Shown here piece after piece: positions 54,476 to 64,000 of a stretch of 64,000 bases of DNA (position 1 is its first letter; each line of letters begins with the position of its first letter). A model generated the notes under the pieces. It ran no database searches. It was given only the letters and a program-made list of their open reading frames with translations, and had not been told where the DNA came from. The DNA comes from Arenicola marina. Its lineage: Eukaryota > Annelida > Polychaeta > Arenicolidae. The translations under genes were made by a program, and so were the position numbers. Location: contig OZ025263.1 in NCBI GenBank assembly GCA_964019135.1, positions 23,063,639-23,127,638 on the forward strand, in the 5' to 3' direction.

Positions 54476-57400
54476 GATTCCATTCTGATGACCTGATGGC
54501 GCAAGCCTCAAGTTCATCTGGGCTGCATGCAGTGAGAATTGCTTCTGGATACTCTTCATCTAAAGTCAAGCATAGTGTCCATTCAAGCAGGTTTGTATGT
54601 TGTTGCTTAGGATTATTGAATACTTATTGGTATATGCATAAAGTTGTATATTTTTATTTGTCAGTAAGATCATATGATCCTCCTTATAGATATATGTATG
54701 ATGATTCTTACAGGTGTATTAGCCCTGATATAATCCACTAAATATCGGGTTATTATGCATTACTACAGCGATTCTGACAGGTCTGTATCATTTGTCGCAC
54801 ATAATTTCAAATGACACGTTTCATTGAGCTGTGCAGTGACATGGTGACGTATTGTAAATATATAGTGAGCAGACTATGCAATATTTCATTTAAATTAATG
54901 TTCCATTATTTTTCGGATATCCCATAATTTTAAGGAGCTCTGGGACACTGGAACCCACTCACTGGCCTACCTATCAGAATCACTGATACTATATATTTAT
55001 GTATTCGGTTGCTCCTTGTGCATGATAATTATTCAGTTTTTCTGTGCTTAAGTGATTCTAGCTGTGTTATCTAACTTAGGTAACACTGCCACAAAATCAA
55101 TTTGACATGTTCTGCTTCCAGCAAAACAGAAAATATTTATGCATAAGTGCGGTGTAAATGAAAAATGTGTTTATCATATAGGCTATTACTTATGCAATTT
55201 TTGCAGGCCATCTTCAAGCCGTGGGACGAAACTTGAGAGGGTGTGTATATACTATTTAGCATCGTTGATATTGAGCTAAACTAGGTGAAGTGGATAACAT
55301 ATATGACAAAAAAACAAAAACATATATGGCAAAATAGGCCTCCAGTTCGACCGTGATTATGTCTGCAAAGTGAGTTAATTATGTCAGTTAATTAAGTGTC
55401 CCACTTAATTTTTCTCACTTGCGAAACATTCATGCCCAAAATCCAACCCTCTTTTCAGAATTCTCATCTGTCACATAAAATGATGTTAAATTATTGGAAG
55501 AACCTAAGTATAATTTCTGTAGCATATTTTGTCAACACAAAGAAATCTGTTTATACAGGTTCCTCATTAAAAACACTGTCTGTTACCTATTACAGGAGGG
55601 AAGTAGTGGCTGTCTGGAAATCATTCCAGGCGAAGGTGAGAACTTTTACGCAACTGAATTAAAGTCACATTAATTAATCCTTATATTGATCTATACAGAT
55701 ATTGTTTATTTGCAGTTCTGATGTAACAGATTGTTCTCTTTGACGCATATATGATTTATACTATCAGTGTTTTCATAATTCCTGTTTTCCCATCGCTAAT
55801 GATTCCCATTATGACTAATGAGTCTCATTATATATGGCTAATGATTCCCATTATATATGGCTAATGATTCCCATTATATGGCTAATGATTCCCATTATAT
55901 ATGGCTAGTGATTCCCAATATATATGGCTAATGATTCCCATTATATATGGCTAATGATTCCCATTATATGGCTAATGATTCCCATTATATATGGCTAGTG
56001 ATTCCCAATATGGATCATTATATGAAAGTAATTATTGCGCCCTAAATGACAAACAGTGGTGGAAAAGATGCTCTAACTACCGATATATCATAAAAGATAT
56101 ATTTTCGTTCTATTGTAAAGGGAAGGGCGCCCTGTTTAGCAGAGACATCCAGAATAAGCAAGAATGTGACAGCAGGTAAGGCTAGCTGTGACACGCTGTT
56201 TGCCGCTTCTCTAAAACCTGTTTAATGCCATCCTGTCATTTACATATACACATGTAAACATCTATATGTGTGTTTGGTGTTTTAGGCCACTATTGGGTTG
56301 GGTGAAACTTGCCTCAGATGCAGGTATCGGGGTTCGAACCCACGACCTCTTGATCTGCAGTTCAATCTATATACCCATATACCAACTGAACTAGAGATCT
56401 AGGCTCCCTAACAAGGCCTCAAATTACAGCTTTCATGTCCTTCTTCTGAGCATTTATAACCAATAATTCGAATGTGAATTACATGTAAATTACATGTAAA
56501 TTACATGTAAATTACATGTAAATTACATGTAGTAAGACTGGTCTAAGTGCATAATGCTGGTTTGATATTTTATGATAATAGCTATTGTAACACTTCTGAT
56601 AGACCTGGCAGCGCTGGCAGTCGCCCTGGTAGTGGATCACTCTCCATTGGTCAGAGGGCGCCACCGGTCAACAGAGGGGTCAGTGCCGCGTCCTTGAGAA
56701 CGCCGACTCCGACAAAGCAGGTCAAGCTGCAGGCCGTGGCGCGGAAAGAGATCGAGTAAGCCATCGCGAGTAGGCCCTGCGTGGGGAAAATAAGGAACCG
56801 GAAAAGAAGGGAATTAAGAAATATGGTCATGCTAAAAGCGTAGGTTTAATTAAGGGGAAACTCTTTGACGTAATGTGTGAGATCTCTGACTTGTCATTAT
56901 TCTAATTTGTCAAGACTGGCCTGTTCATACCACAAACCTTGACTCGAACTTTGTCAACATCTTTTATGGATGCTTTGTTGAGTAGATGTACCACCCTCCC
57001 CTCCCCTCCCCCAATAATAGTGTGTATTGTGTATTTGTGAAGTTACCCTGTAAGGCCTATGGTATGGTTAGGTCCTTTCTATGTGTGGTCAGGTGCAGTT
57101 AGAAACTGGATAAAACCACAACCGGTGTAGTTTTCGTTGTTTTTTGACGTGCTAGAAAACGATAGGCCGGTCGTCTAAGTGTGTTTCGATCTTGTTGTGA
57201 TCCGCAGCAAGTAATCTCGTTACCGGCCCGCCCATCCAGACACCGCAGCCAAACTGGCGCTACAGTTTGAACGGCGCGGTTTTGTCTGGGGGGCTAAAAA
57301 TTGTGGGTAAGGCGACTACTTAACCCGGCGGACCACCACAGAGGCGGACCACTGCGCGAGCGTGTCACTACGCTGCAGATACCAGTCCGGAATCTTCCGA

Positions 57401-60400
57401 CAGACTCCGAACCTAACCGGTTACATATGCTTCCTATAAAACTGAGTAAATTGTAATTATTCCTGTCAAATTTTTTTTTTATATATATTTACAGTGAAAC
57501 AAGTTTTGGGGACTTAGATTGGGAAGAATATCAACACCTTGAAGCATCTAGACTCAAGGGGTATGTATCCGATGTAACTTCTGAGTCTGATTTAATAGAA
57601 TTAATTAGTCTGTTGACGTAATAGTCTTAAAGATCAAAAGTAATTATTTGGTTATGTCGTGAGAACAAATCTGTTGGTTATGTTGTGAGAAAAAATCTGT
57701 TGGTTATGTTGTGAAAAAAATATGTTGGTTATGTTGTGAAAAGAAAAAGTGAATTCGTAATTCACGGAATTTCTTTGGCTTTTAGAGACTTTATTGGCAT
57801 CATGATATATCTACCGGTATATGATAACAATATGTGTATGCATAACAGTTGACAATCTAGAGTGAATGTGGATGAATGAATACTATTTATTGCACCATTA
57901 AACAACAAAATACATGTGACCTATAGCAGTGTTCAGATATTTATTTTTGATAACTCGAAATTTGGACAATTGTAGATGTATTGCTAGCGATGAGAGGCAC
58001 TACCTTAACGGATATTAGCACAGTATTGATAGGATACAGGATTGGCAGCCAATCAGTGTGTATTGTTCTCTGTCAAATGGTTTATGCTTGAAATTATGCC
58101 TTCTTACCTCTTCAGTGCCACGAAGTCACATTCGTCGTCTGAGGAGCGAAAGACAACATGCTTACGTCACGACTTAGAAGAACTCTCATTGGCTGAAGCC
58201 CGTGCGCCAAATAGATTAGGTTCTAAGAGACCAGGTGAAAAAGCCACAATCGGTGAAATGAAATCGTCTGCACATGCGCAGTGCAAGGACAGTAACCATG
58301 GTGCGGAGAGAAGCCGCGTGCCTATCTCCGTCTCTGGTGCCGGCACTGGCCCCCAGGAGGCGCCACCGGATGGGGTGGAGTCTCTGCAGCAGCTTCCCCA
58401 AGCGACCACTGAAAGTGAGCTGTAAGTTACCGACGAGTTTTTAGAATACAATAGAGGACCTCGCTAACCTAATGTCATTCTGGCTTGCGTTTTATCTGGG
58501 AGTCTCCCCTGCTCAGTTGGTAATCCGGTTGAGATGCAGATCAACGGGTGGTAGGTTCGAACTGTTGATGAAATTTGATGAAATAACATTCAGTTATTTG
58601 AATACATTTCATGAAATAACCTTCATTTATTTCAATACATTTCCTGAAGAACATTCATTTATTTGAATAAATTTCATGAAATAACACTCAATTATTTGAG
58701 TACGTTCCATAGAATAACATTCATTTATATGTATACATATCATTCAACGAAAAACTGTCCCCTTCCCATGTCACTCCTCCCTCCTCCCTCCTCCATCTCT
58801 CCGCCATAGCATTGACATTGAGGACAGCGACCAGTTCGACACTGATCTGGAAGACGGTGGGGAGGGGGGCGATGGTAACTCCGACGAGGAGCCGTCCAAG
58901 GCACCCAGCCAGCTGCTAATGGAGGTTTGTCCGGCACTAAAGTACAAACATTTAAAGATGCCCATACACCAATTTTTTATCTACATAATGATGTGTGAAA
59001 TATTTTGGAAAACGTATTGTCTGACTTTGTGAATGTTAACTCTGGTAATTAGTCGTGTTATCATATGTTAAACGGTAGAAATATGACGTAGTACACAAGA
59101 AAGCTACACTTTCACACACGCGATACAGCAATTTGGTTGAAAAAGAGGCTTAGCAACATATCCGGTTGTGTTAGGCCTAAAATATATGCTAAGAATCTAA
59201 ATACATGATTTCCAGTAAAAACAATTTTCACAAGGAATATATTGCTGTATGAATAACTTTAAAATTGTCATTGATGTCTGATTCATAAGAATTCATAAGA
59301 ACGCCCTTATTTCTAATGTTATGTCTTTCAAGATTCCTTTTCGCAATGAAATCAATCTTATGCTACCAATAATTTATACTTTTATTAGATGTTTAATCAA
59401 AACAATATTCCATATTTTAGTGTTACGCATATCGTTGACAGTTATCTTTTATTTATGGTCAGTGCTTGAACTTCAGTCTCCACAATATATGTATATTATA
59501 TGTATGTAAATATATGTAGGCCGTCTATGCGTCTCTATGCTGTAATTTAGCTTTTATTGCTGATATTGGTATCACTGCCGCTTCTCTGATCCACAAATTT
59601 ATGCTGCAACCATGAACGTAAATCTATGCTTTTATTATTTCAGTTTTTGACGTGCATGATGGACAAAGATTACAAGACGGCGCATAAGCTATGTACAATG
59701 AGTAAGTTTAATGTATGCCCCAACAAATTTCGTCGGTGTCTTACAAATATTTACATGTAAACTATGTTTTTACTATTATTTAACTCTTATACATGTACTG
59801 CTGCTTGATGTTATTGATCTTTATGAAGGATATACTGCTTTTTGTAGTGCCTGTGTTGCGTTAGTGAGTCCTCCCAACTGTATACAATAGTTACAGTTAA
59901 CCTTGGCTGGTGTGATTCGTGTGAGTTCCTGTTGATGACATAGTGTTGTTACTATTGACAGTTCTGCTGTATGAGCCTCAGCATGAGGAGGCCACCAAGT
60001 TTAAACCGCTCATCGAAGAGAAGATGAAGCTCGGTGAGTGAATATTAAATTGATTCCTAGGGTTTGGCTGCCCACCCACCGCTTCATGCTAATATAATGG
60101 TAATTAACTACCGGGAGAGATGCTCAACGATGTAGCTCAGTTAGCAGACCCGGGTTTCATCCTGGATCAGACTCACCAAATCTTACTGTCTCATGAAGCT
60201 CGACTTTTGTGCACAAAAGGGGGCTAAATTAGCCGATTCATTGGTTTCATTCTCTCAGCGCTGTATTTGCATCTCAAGAAAATCTTTTTGTGGGATTAGG
60301 TCCTGAAAAAGGATGTCTTGTCCGATGCAGTATCAAAAGCAGGATTCATTTGAAAAGTTGCATATCGAGCTGTTTTGCTGTTTTTTAAGGTCGAGTTTGC

Positions 60401-62095
60401 GTATAACAACACAAACCTAATACAAACCTAAGGCCTTAAGGTTCATAACAAACTATAAACACCTACCATATCAACACCAATTATCTGTCAATGACTAAAA
60501 CAATCCAACTTCATGAATTTTCCCTTCACAAAAGTGATAACTTTTGCTGGTTGTGAAACGTCATAAACGTGTGTACACATGTTGTTTACCGGTCTCACTA
60601 TTTAGATACTGAAGTATAAAAAGTTTATTTCTGGTGCACCTGTTGCAACGGTCAGTTCGATATTCAACCTTAAGTAATAGATACAACGTTCTGTTTCTCA
60701 TAGAAAGGGAATGGGCTTTCCAAGCTCGGTTGGTAAGCTCCATGGCATTCAACTCTAGGGCATGATTTATCCCCTCCCAGGAAGTATCTAGCCCTCCATT
60801 TGTACACAAACGGCTTAACGCGCCAACACGCCATTTTCTCCCTAGATACGTGTGCGCATGACCGACATAATGACGTCATATCCTGTTCTGTTTTGTTACA
60901 GAGGAGGAAGCTGCCAACCAATCCGGAAGTGACGTCAGTAGCGATGACGATTCGGATGATGACGATGAAGATGAGGAGACAGATGATTCTAGTGATGACA
61001 CTGACACAAGCGAAGAAGAGTCTGGGTGAGCGGAGGTTCTACCGTCGCGTTTGTCATTCATTATGAACTTGACTTCTGCAATATTGCTGCAGGGGTGTGC
61101 GGCTGGAGCCTCTTTAATCTAACCCTACTTCATTGGCCCTGAAGGTTTCCTGCCCAGTTGACGTTCATGTCCCAAACCATTGCCGTACACTTAAATTTAG
61201 TTTCATCCACTTTCGTTTGGAAGAGGTTTGAATTTCCTCCACATTTCATACAAGTTGTCTCAAGTTTACACATGAGTACCTCTTCGTAAGTACCTCGTCA
61301 TTTATGGTAAGTCGATTATTGTTGTTCTGGAAGAATTTCCCCCACAGCGATAATTGTCCCATCAATGAAACGCTTGTCGGACCTACTGATGCTATTGCTC
61401 TCGAAGGCATTGATAACGATATAACCTGATATTTTATGGCAAGCTAGTCGCCACTTCTGTTATTCGTTTCCTGGAGGACGAGTGTGCTATCTCTATATGT
61501 ATATGTTTTGGTAGTTACGTAGAAATATGATTGGGAAATGGTTAGAGTAATAGCCTACAGTGTGCCCGGATCGTTGCGAGTGGTGCATTAGGAGAGCCAA
61601 TCGTGGATTCACGTATAGCAGTATATTTCTTGGTGAAGACAAGCCATGAAAACCCTGTCACTCATCTTGATTGCCTGGGAGCTGCTTGTCTTCACTAATA
61701 GCGTGCAGTAATTCTATTAGCAATCAATTTGGTGCACAGTTTAGAGGTTTGTTGAACTGAATGTCTGCCGTTCATTTAATTTTGTTTTCTCGAATTTCTT
61801 AAGTTGGCGGCAATCGTGTGTCAAAGTAACTTTCTTTCAGTTTGCACAAGAGGGTCCTTCTGGTGTAGTGGTTAGCGCACTAGACCGCTGATCAATATGC
61901 CCTGGGTTCGAATAGTGGCCCAGAATCTTGGGCATGTTTTCTTCATGCGTTTTTGAGTCTCCGGAGGTTCCTTGGCCCAGTTTAGCCCCAGTTACAGCAT
62001 AAACGAGCAATTCGTTTGATTTCAGTTCGGACGAAACAGAAGAAGGAGGCGGAACACAAGGCGATCTTCGCACGAAGTGTGCTGGTGATAGATGA
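54476..62095 (+). CDS. ERICH2: ERICH2 (glutamate-rich protein 2) orthologue, 12 exons
   Basis: Exons 54476-54590, 55207-55240, 55596-55635, 56121-56175, 56603-56755, 57495-57560, 58116-58421, 58810-58924, 59644-59701, 59962-60033, 60902-61025 and 62026-62095 (TGA) join with matching phases at GT-AG junctions, giving about 402 residues. The 5' end is not settled. The N-terminal half is Ser/Pro/Gly-rich (RPGSAGSRPGSGS). A short conserved-looking block reads ETSFGDLDWEEYQHLE. The diagnostic part is QLLMEFLTCMMDKDYKTAHK, LCTMILLYEPQHEEATKF and KPLIEEKMKLEEE, matching, from memory, the C-terminal region of vertebrate ERICH2 (EFL...DY..AKKLCQMIL.YEPENPEA..F..LIEE). A long Asp/Glu/Ser tail follows. 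The molecular function of the family is unknown. Several early exons are tiny (34-66 bp) and introns are full of repeats. The C-terminal exons are most secure; exons 54476-55635 least. Confidence 0.8.
55796..56010. repeat. 23/21-bp minisatellite in an ERICH2 intron
   Basis: Units CTAATGATTCCCATTATATA plus TGG, with shorter ATTATATGG and variant CTAGTGATTCCCAATAT forms. A block of several units is repeated with the same order of variants. It lies between exons 55596-55635 and 56121-56175. Confidence 0.9.
56285..56402 (-). mobile_element. tRNA-derived SINE fragment
   Basis: On the minus strand: an A-box-like TAGTTCAGTTGGTATATGG (56377-56395), then a B-box GTGGGTTCGAACC (56330-56342), followed by a short non-tRNA body. 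The A/B spacing suits a pol III promoter. It is too degenerate for a functional tRNA. Confidence 0.55.
56465..56532. repeat. 11-bp repeat (ATTACATGTAA)
   Basis: Five to six copies of the 11-bp unit, each containing the palindrome TTACATGTAA. Intronic. Confidence 0.85.
57650..57748. repeat. ~26-bp repeat in an ERICH2 intron
   Basis: Four copies of GGTTATGTTGTGAGAAAAAA plus TCTGTT with small changes, 90 bp after exon 57495-57560. Confidence 0.8.
58493..58566 (+). mobile_element. tRNA-derived SINE fragment
   Basis: A-box-like GCTCAGTTGGTAATCCGG (from 58511) and B-box GTAGGTTCGAACTG (about 58551-58564) in tRNA spacing. The acceptor ends do not pair, so it is a derivative, not a tRNA gene. The 33-bp repeat follows directly and may be its tail. 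Confidence 0.5.
58567..58740. repeat. 33-bp AT-rich repeat, ~5 units
   Basis: Unit GAAATAACATTCATTTATTT plus GAATACATTTCAT, diverged. It begins at the 3' edge of the tRNA-derived fragment. Confidence 0.8.
60125..60175 (+). mobile_element. Degenerate tRNA-derived fragment
   Basis: GATGTAGCTCAGTTAGCAGA resembles a tRNA 5' half with A-box. The following CGGGTTTCATCCTGG resembles a B-box but is too close, as if the anticodon part were deleted. Weak. Confidence 0.25.
61853..62005 (+). mobile_element. tRNA-derived SINE in the last ERICH2 intron
   Basis: TCTGGTGTAGTGGTTAGCGC (A-box) at 61859 and CCTGGGTTCGAATAGTGG (B-box) at 61901, with tRNA-like spacing, then a non-tRNA body of about 80 bp (TTGGGCATGTTTTCTTCATG, GGAGGTTCCTTGGCCCAGTT). 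It ends about 20 bp before the acceptor of the final exon, so it may supply part of the polypyrimidine or branch region. Confidence 0.6.
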
Positions 62096-62794
62096 CGTGG
62101 CTCCACTGGTTACCATGGAAACCTGAGCGTCGTGCCCATGCCACGTCTAGGGGGCGCTGCGATAGCTTTGTTTTGGTAACTTCGCTTGTCTGAGATTATC
62201 ACCTGCAGTGGGAATATGAGTATTAATAATTAATGTATATGCTGTGAAGTCATTGTAAAGTTGTTAACGTTCTATGTTCTTGAGCAGTGAAGGGTAATGA
62301 TGAACTTTGTCATATTAATTTAAATTCTTGTACACTGAAATGCGTGTGTGTGACATTTGTTAGTTTATTGTTACATGCCAGACTTTGGATTAGTCTGCGT
62401 CTTAATGTTAAACTCCCCAGTAAGCTATGTGATAACGTTACGTTTGGTTGTAGTGTGCTTGTAATTCCTACCATATTACAGAAAGTACGGTGTTCTCCTT
62501 GACATTAGAATACTTAAATCTTTATCTATTCAACCGTTCATTTTCTATTTACGATTCGGAAGCTGAAAAATATATAGATGTGTTCGATTGCAGAGGTTAT
62601 CCAAATATATGTAAGAAAGTTACGCTTGTGTTGCTTGTCTTTGTTTATGTAATCGGAGCTATCAATGTGACACTAATTAAAACTAAGAGACCGATAGTCA
62701 TTTTATTTGGTTAATTCTTTTATGTTGGACATAGACAAGAAATTAATGGAAATTAGCTCAGAATAATTTAAGGCAAATTGCATTGACATGAGAG
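62096..62794. other. 3' UTR of ERICH2 and spacer
   Basis: No AATAAA is obvious. An ATTAAA lies near 62676. No coding region is supported. Confidence 0.35.
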
Positions 62795-62856
62795 TTGGGG
62801 CGTTACCGGCGCAAAAGGGATAGATTGCATACAAGAGGGCTACGTGAATTAAGCCG

Positions 62857-63025
62857 ATGCGATGACCGCGGTAACTTTAGCTCTGTCGCTTGCAGAAAGG
62901 CTTACTCAGTCATAAGCGTAAATGCCGGAAAGCAAATCTTATTACTTACACCAAAACAAAGCTGCAAATCCATCGTTTTTTACAGACGGACGGATGCCAA
63001 CCAACACTTGAAGCCAAATAGATGA
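62857..63025 (+). mobile_element. LINE 3' end, second copy of the family
   Basis: Reads LCRLQKGLLSHKRKCRKANL (from about 62871), the same cysteine-motif tail as at 54030, followed by the same 3' region (TTTTTTACAGACGGACGGAT then GCCAACC). The upstream CDD residues are in another frame, so it is broken. Only the last part of the element is present. Confidence 0.6.
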
Positions 63026-64000
63026 AACTCATCACATCCAGTTAAAGGGAAGCAAGAAAAATGGAGCAAAATTAAAAATTTGGCATCTTGCTGATTGACG
63101 ACCGTTGATTTGTCCGATTGGGGGGCGACGGCAGTATCAGCCAATCAGATATGTTCTTACATCGTGACAATGGAGATCAGGGATTTGTTTGTTTCGATTG
63201 GTCAGATTATTTTGATAACTGGTTCTTAGTATCCAGAATTTATAGTGTATTGCAATAATGTTATTGCGCCCCAAGTGGTTCCCGTAACGCGTATTGGGCG
63301 ACATATGGATAGAGGGGTTGTTTAATATCAAAGTTCCTAGTTCACAAATAATGAAATTCCTTGTTCGCGACGGTCGGCTCCCAGTTCACGAAGAATTATT
63401 TTCCTCATTCCCAGTTCACGGTGAAATGAAAAGCCCATTCCCGAAAAATGAAAAAAAACACTTAGCCCCGCCCCCCTCTTGCGTCCCACAACCTATGAAC
63501 AGTAAAGAACTTATTCTGCTGGTGTGGTATAGTACCGGAAACTCCTCACTATAGGTAGACGTACAGCACTGAGTTTATCGAACTGTATCGTCGATAGTTT
63601 ATCCATCGTTTTAGGCAACTGAGCGAAATTGTTTATCATAACGCCACCGAGCTACCGTCTAAATGTCGAGGTCGCTCAGTTTCAAGTTACCATGTATGTG
63701 TTCAGAGCCGAAAACTGATTGGTTCCCGCTGGTAACTTCTTAGGGCTAATGCCAGAAGGTGGGGGAGAGGGAAGGGGTGGCGGGGTGGGGGGGGGGGGCC
63801 CTCCCAGGGGGGGTGGGGGGGGGGGCCCTCCCACCTTTGGAGCCTGGAAACCCGATTTTAGGTACGCCACCACGCCGCATCTCCTGTTGTGGTTCCCGCC
63901 CCTTTGTTTTCCCAGTGATGCCGCATAGAAAGTCGACTCTCTCCTCCTTCAGACTCCATCCAAAGTGGACCCAATCTCCACAAGTTTTCATGTTTTAGAC
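63026..64000. other. Intergenic, with small repeats
   Basis: CCAAT-type motifs (GATTGG, CCAATCAG) lie at 63110-63205. The phrase CCCAGTTCACG is repeated at about 63380 and 63410. The segment 63755-63835 is a G-rich doublet with GGGCCCTCCCA repeated. 63948-63975 (CATCCAAAGTGGACCCAATC) resembles the start of the duplicated module at 13680 and 18990. No gene is supported before the window ends. Confidence 0.45.

Noticed and set aside
61853-61930. A functional tRNA gene
   Set aside because: A- and B-boxes are present, but the stems do not pair as a cloverleaf and a SINE-like body follows.

Overview
The window looks like nuclear DNA from a bilaterian invertebrate: spliced genes with GT-AG introns, tRNA-derived SINEs, LINE 3' ends, MITE-like elements and a very high load of minisatellites. 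A Rough-type homeobox gene argues against a vertebrate. A lophotrochozoan (for example a mollusc) or amphioxus fits, but the sequence alone does not settle it. One run of 200 Ns (42805-43004) looks like a scaffolding gap. No rRNA, CRISPR, operon, LTR element or virus-like element was seen.

Four genes can be supported, all on the + strand. (1) 7319-8281: a 320-residue secreted protein of the N-formylglutamate amidohydrolase superfamily, encoded in one coding exon behind a 3' splice site. (2) 30005-31032: the 3' end of a small gene with two visible exons and a Lys/Gln-rich helical tail; product not recognised. Its intron carries a recent broken copy of the exon. (3) 45283-48184: a three-exon homeobox gene, ro (rough) family, complete as read. 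(4) 54476-62095: twelve phase-compatible exons of an ERICH2 (glutamate-rich protein 2) orthologue; the 5' end is uncertain.

Most of the rest is repeat. In order: a C-rich minisatellite (1-1375); 41 units of an 86-bp satellite (3547-7072); a purine minisatellite (10640-11405); an 18-bp array (12957-13283); a tandem duplication of a multi-kilobase module (13657-18944 and 18945-22115) whose copies differ mainly in the length of an internal 30/32-bp array; a degenerate 30-bp array (22830-23240); a 29-bp array (24040-24655); a purine array (27015-27375); a 103-bp satellite with an 18-bp perfect hairpin (33261-34270); a 44-bp array with 49 exact periods (36127-38325); and a 28-bp array (38994-41735). 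The last three lie in or beside a pair of diverged inverted repeats (33044-33185 and 38848-38993). The 28-bp monomer resembles the terminus of that inverted repeat, which suggests how the array was seeded.

From 48.5 to 54 kb and inside ERICH2 the DNA is rich in short non-autonomous elements: MITEs with GGCGGATC-type ends, G-rich CACGTG-bearing elements, a dispersed family seen three times, a fold-back palindrome, two LINE 3' ends of one family and four tRNA-derived elements. The genes show no evident shared pathway. A recurring theme is that many of the tandem-repeat monomers contain a dyad (inverted repeat).
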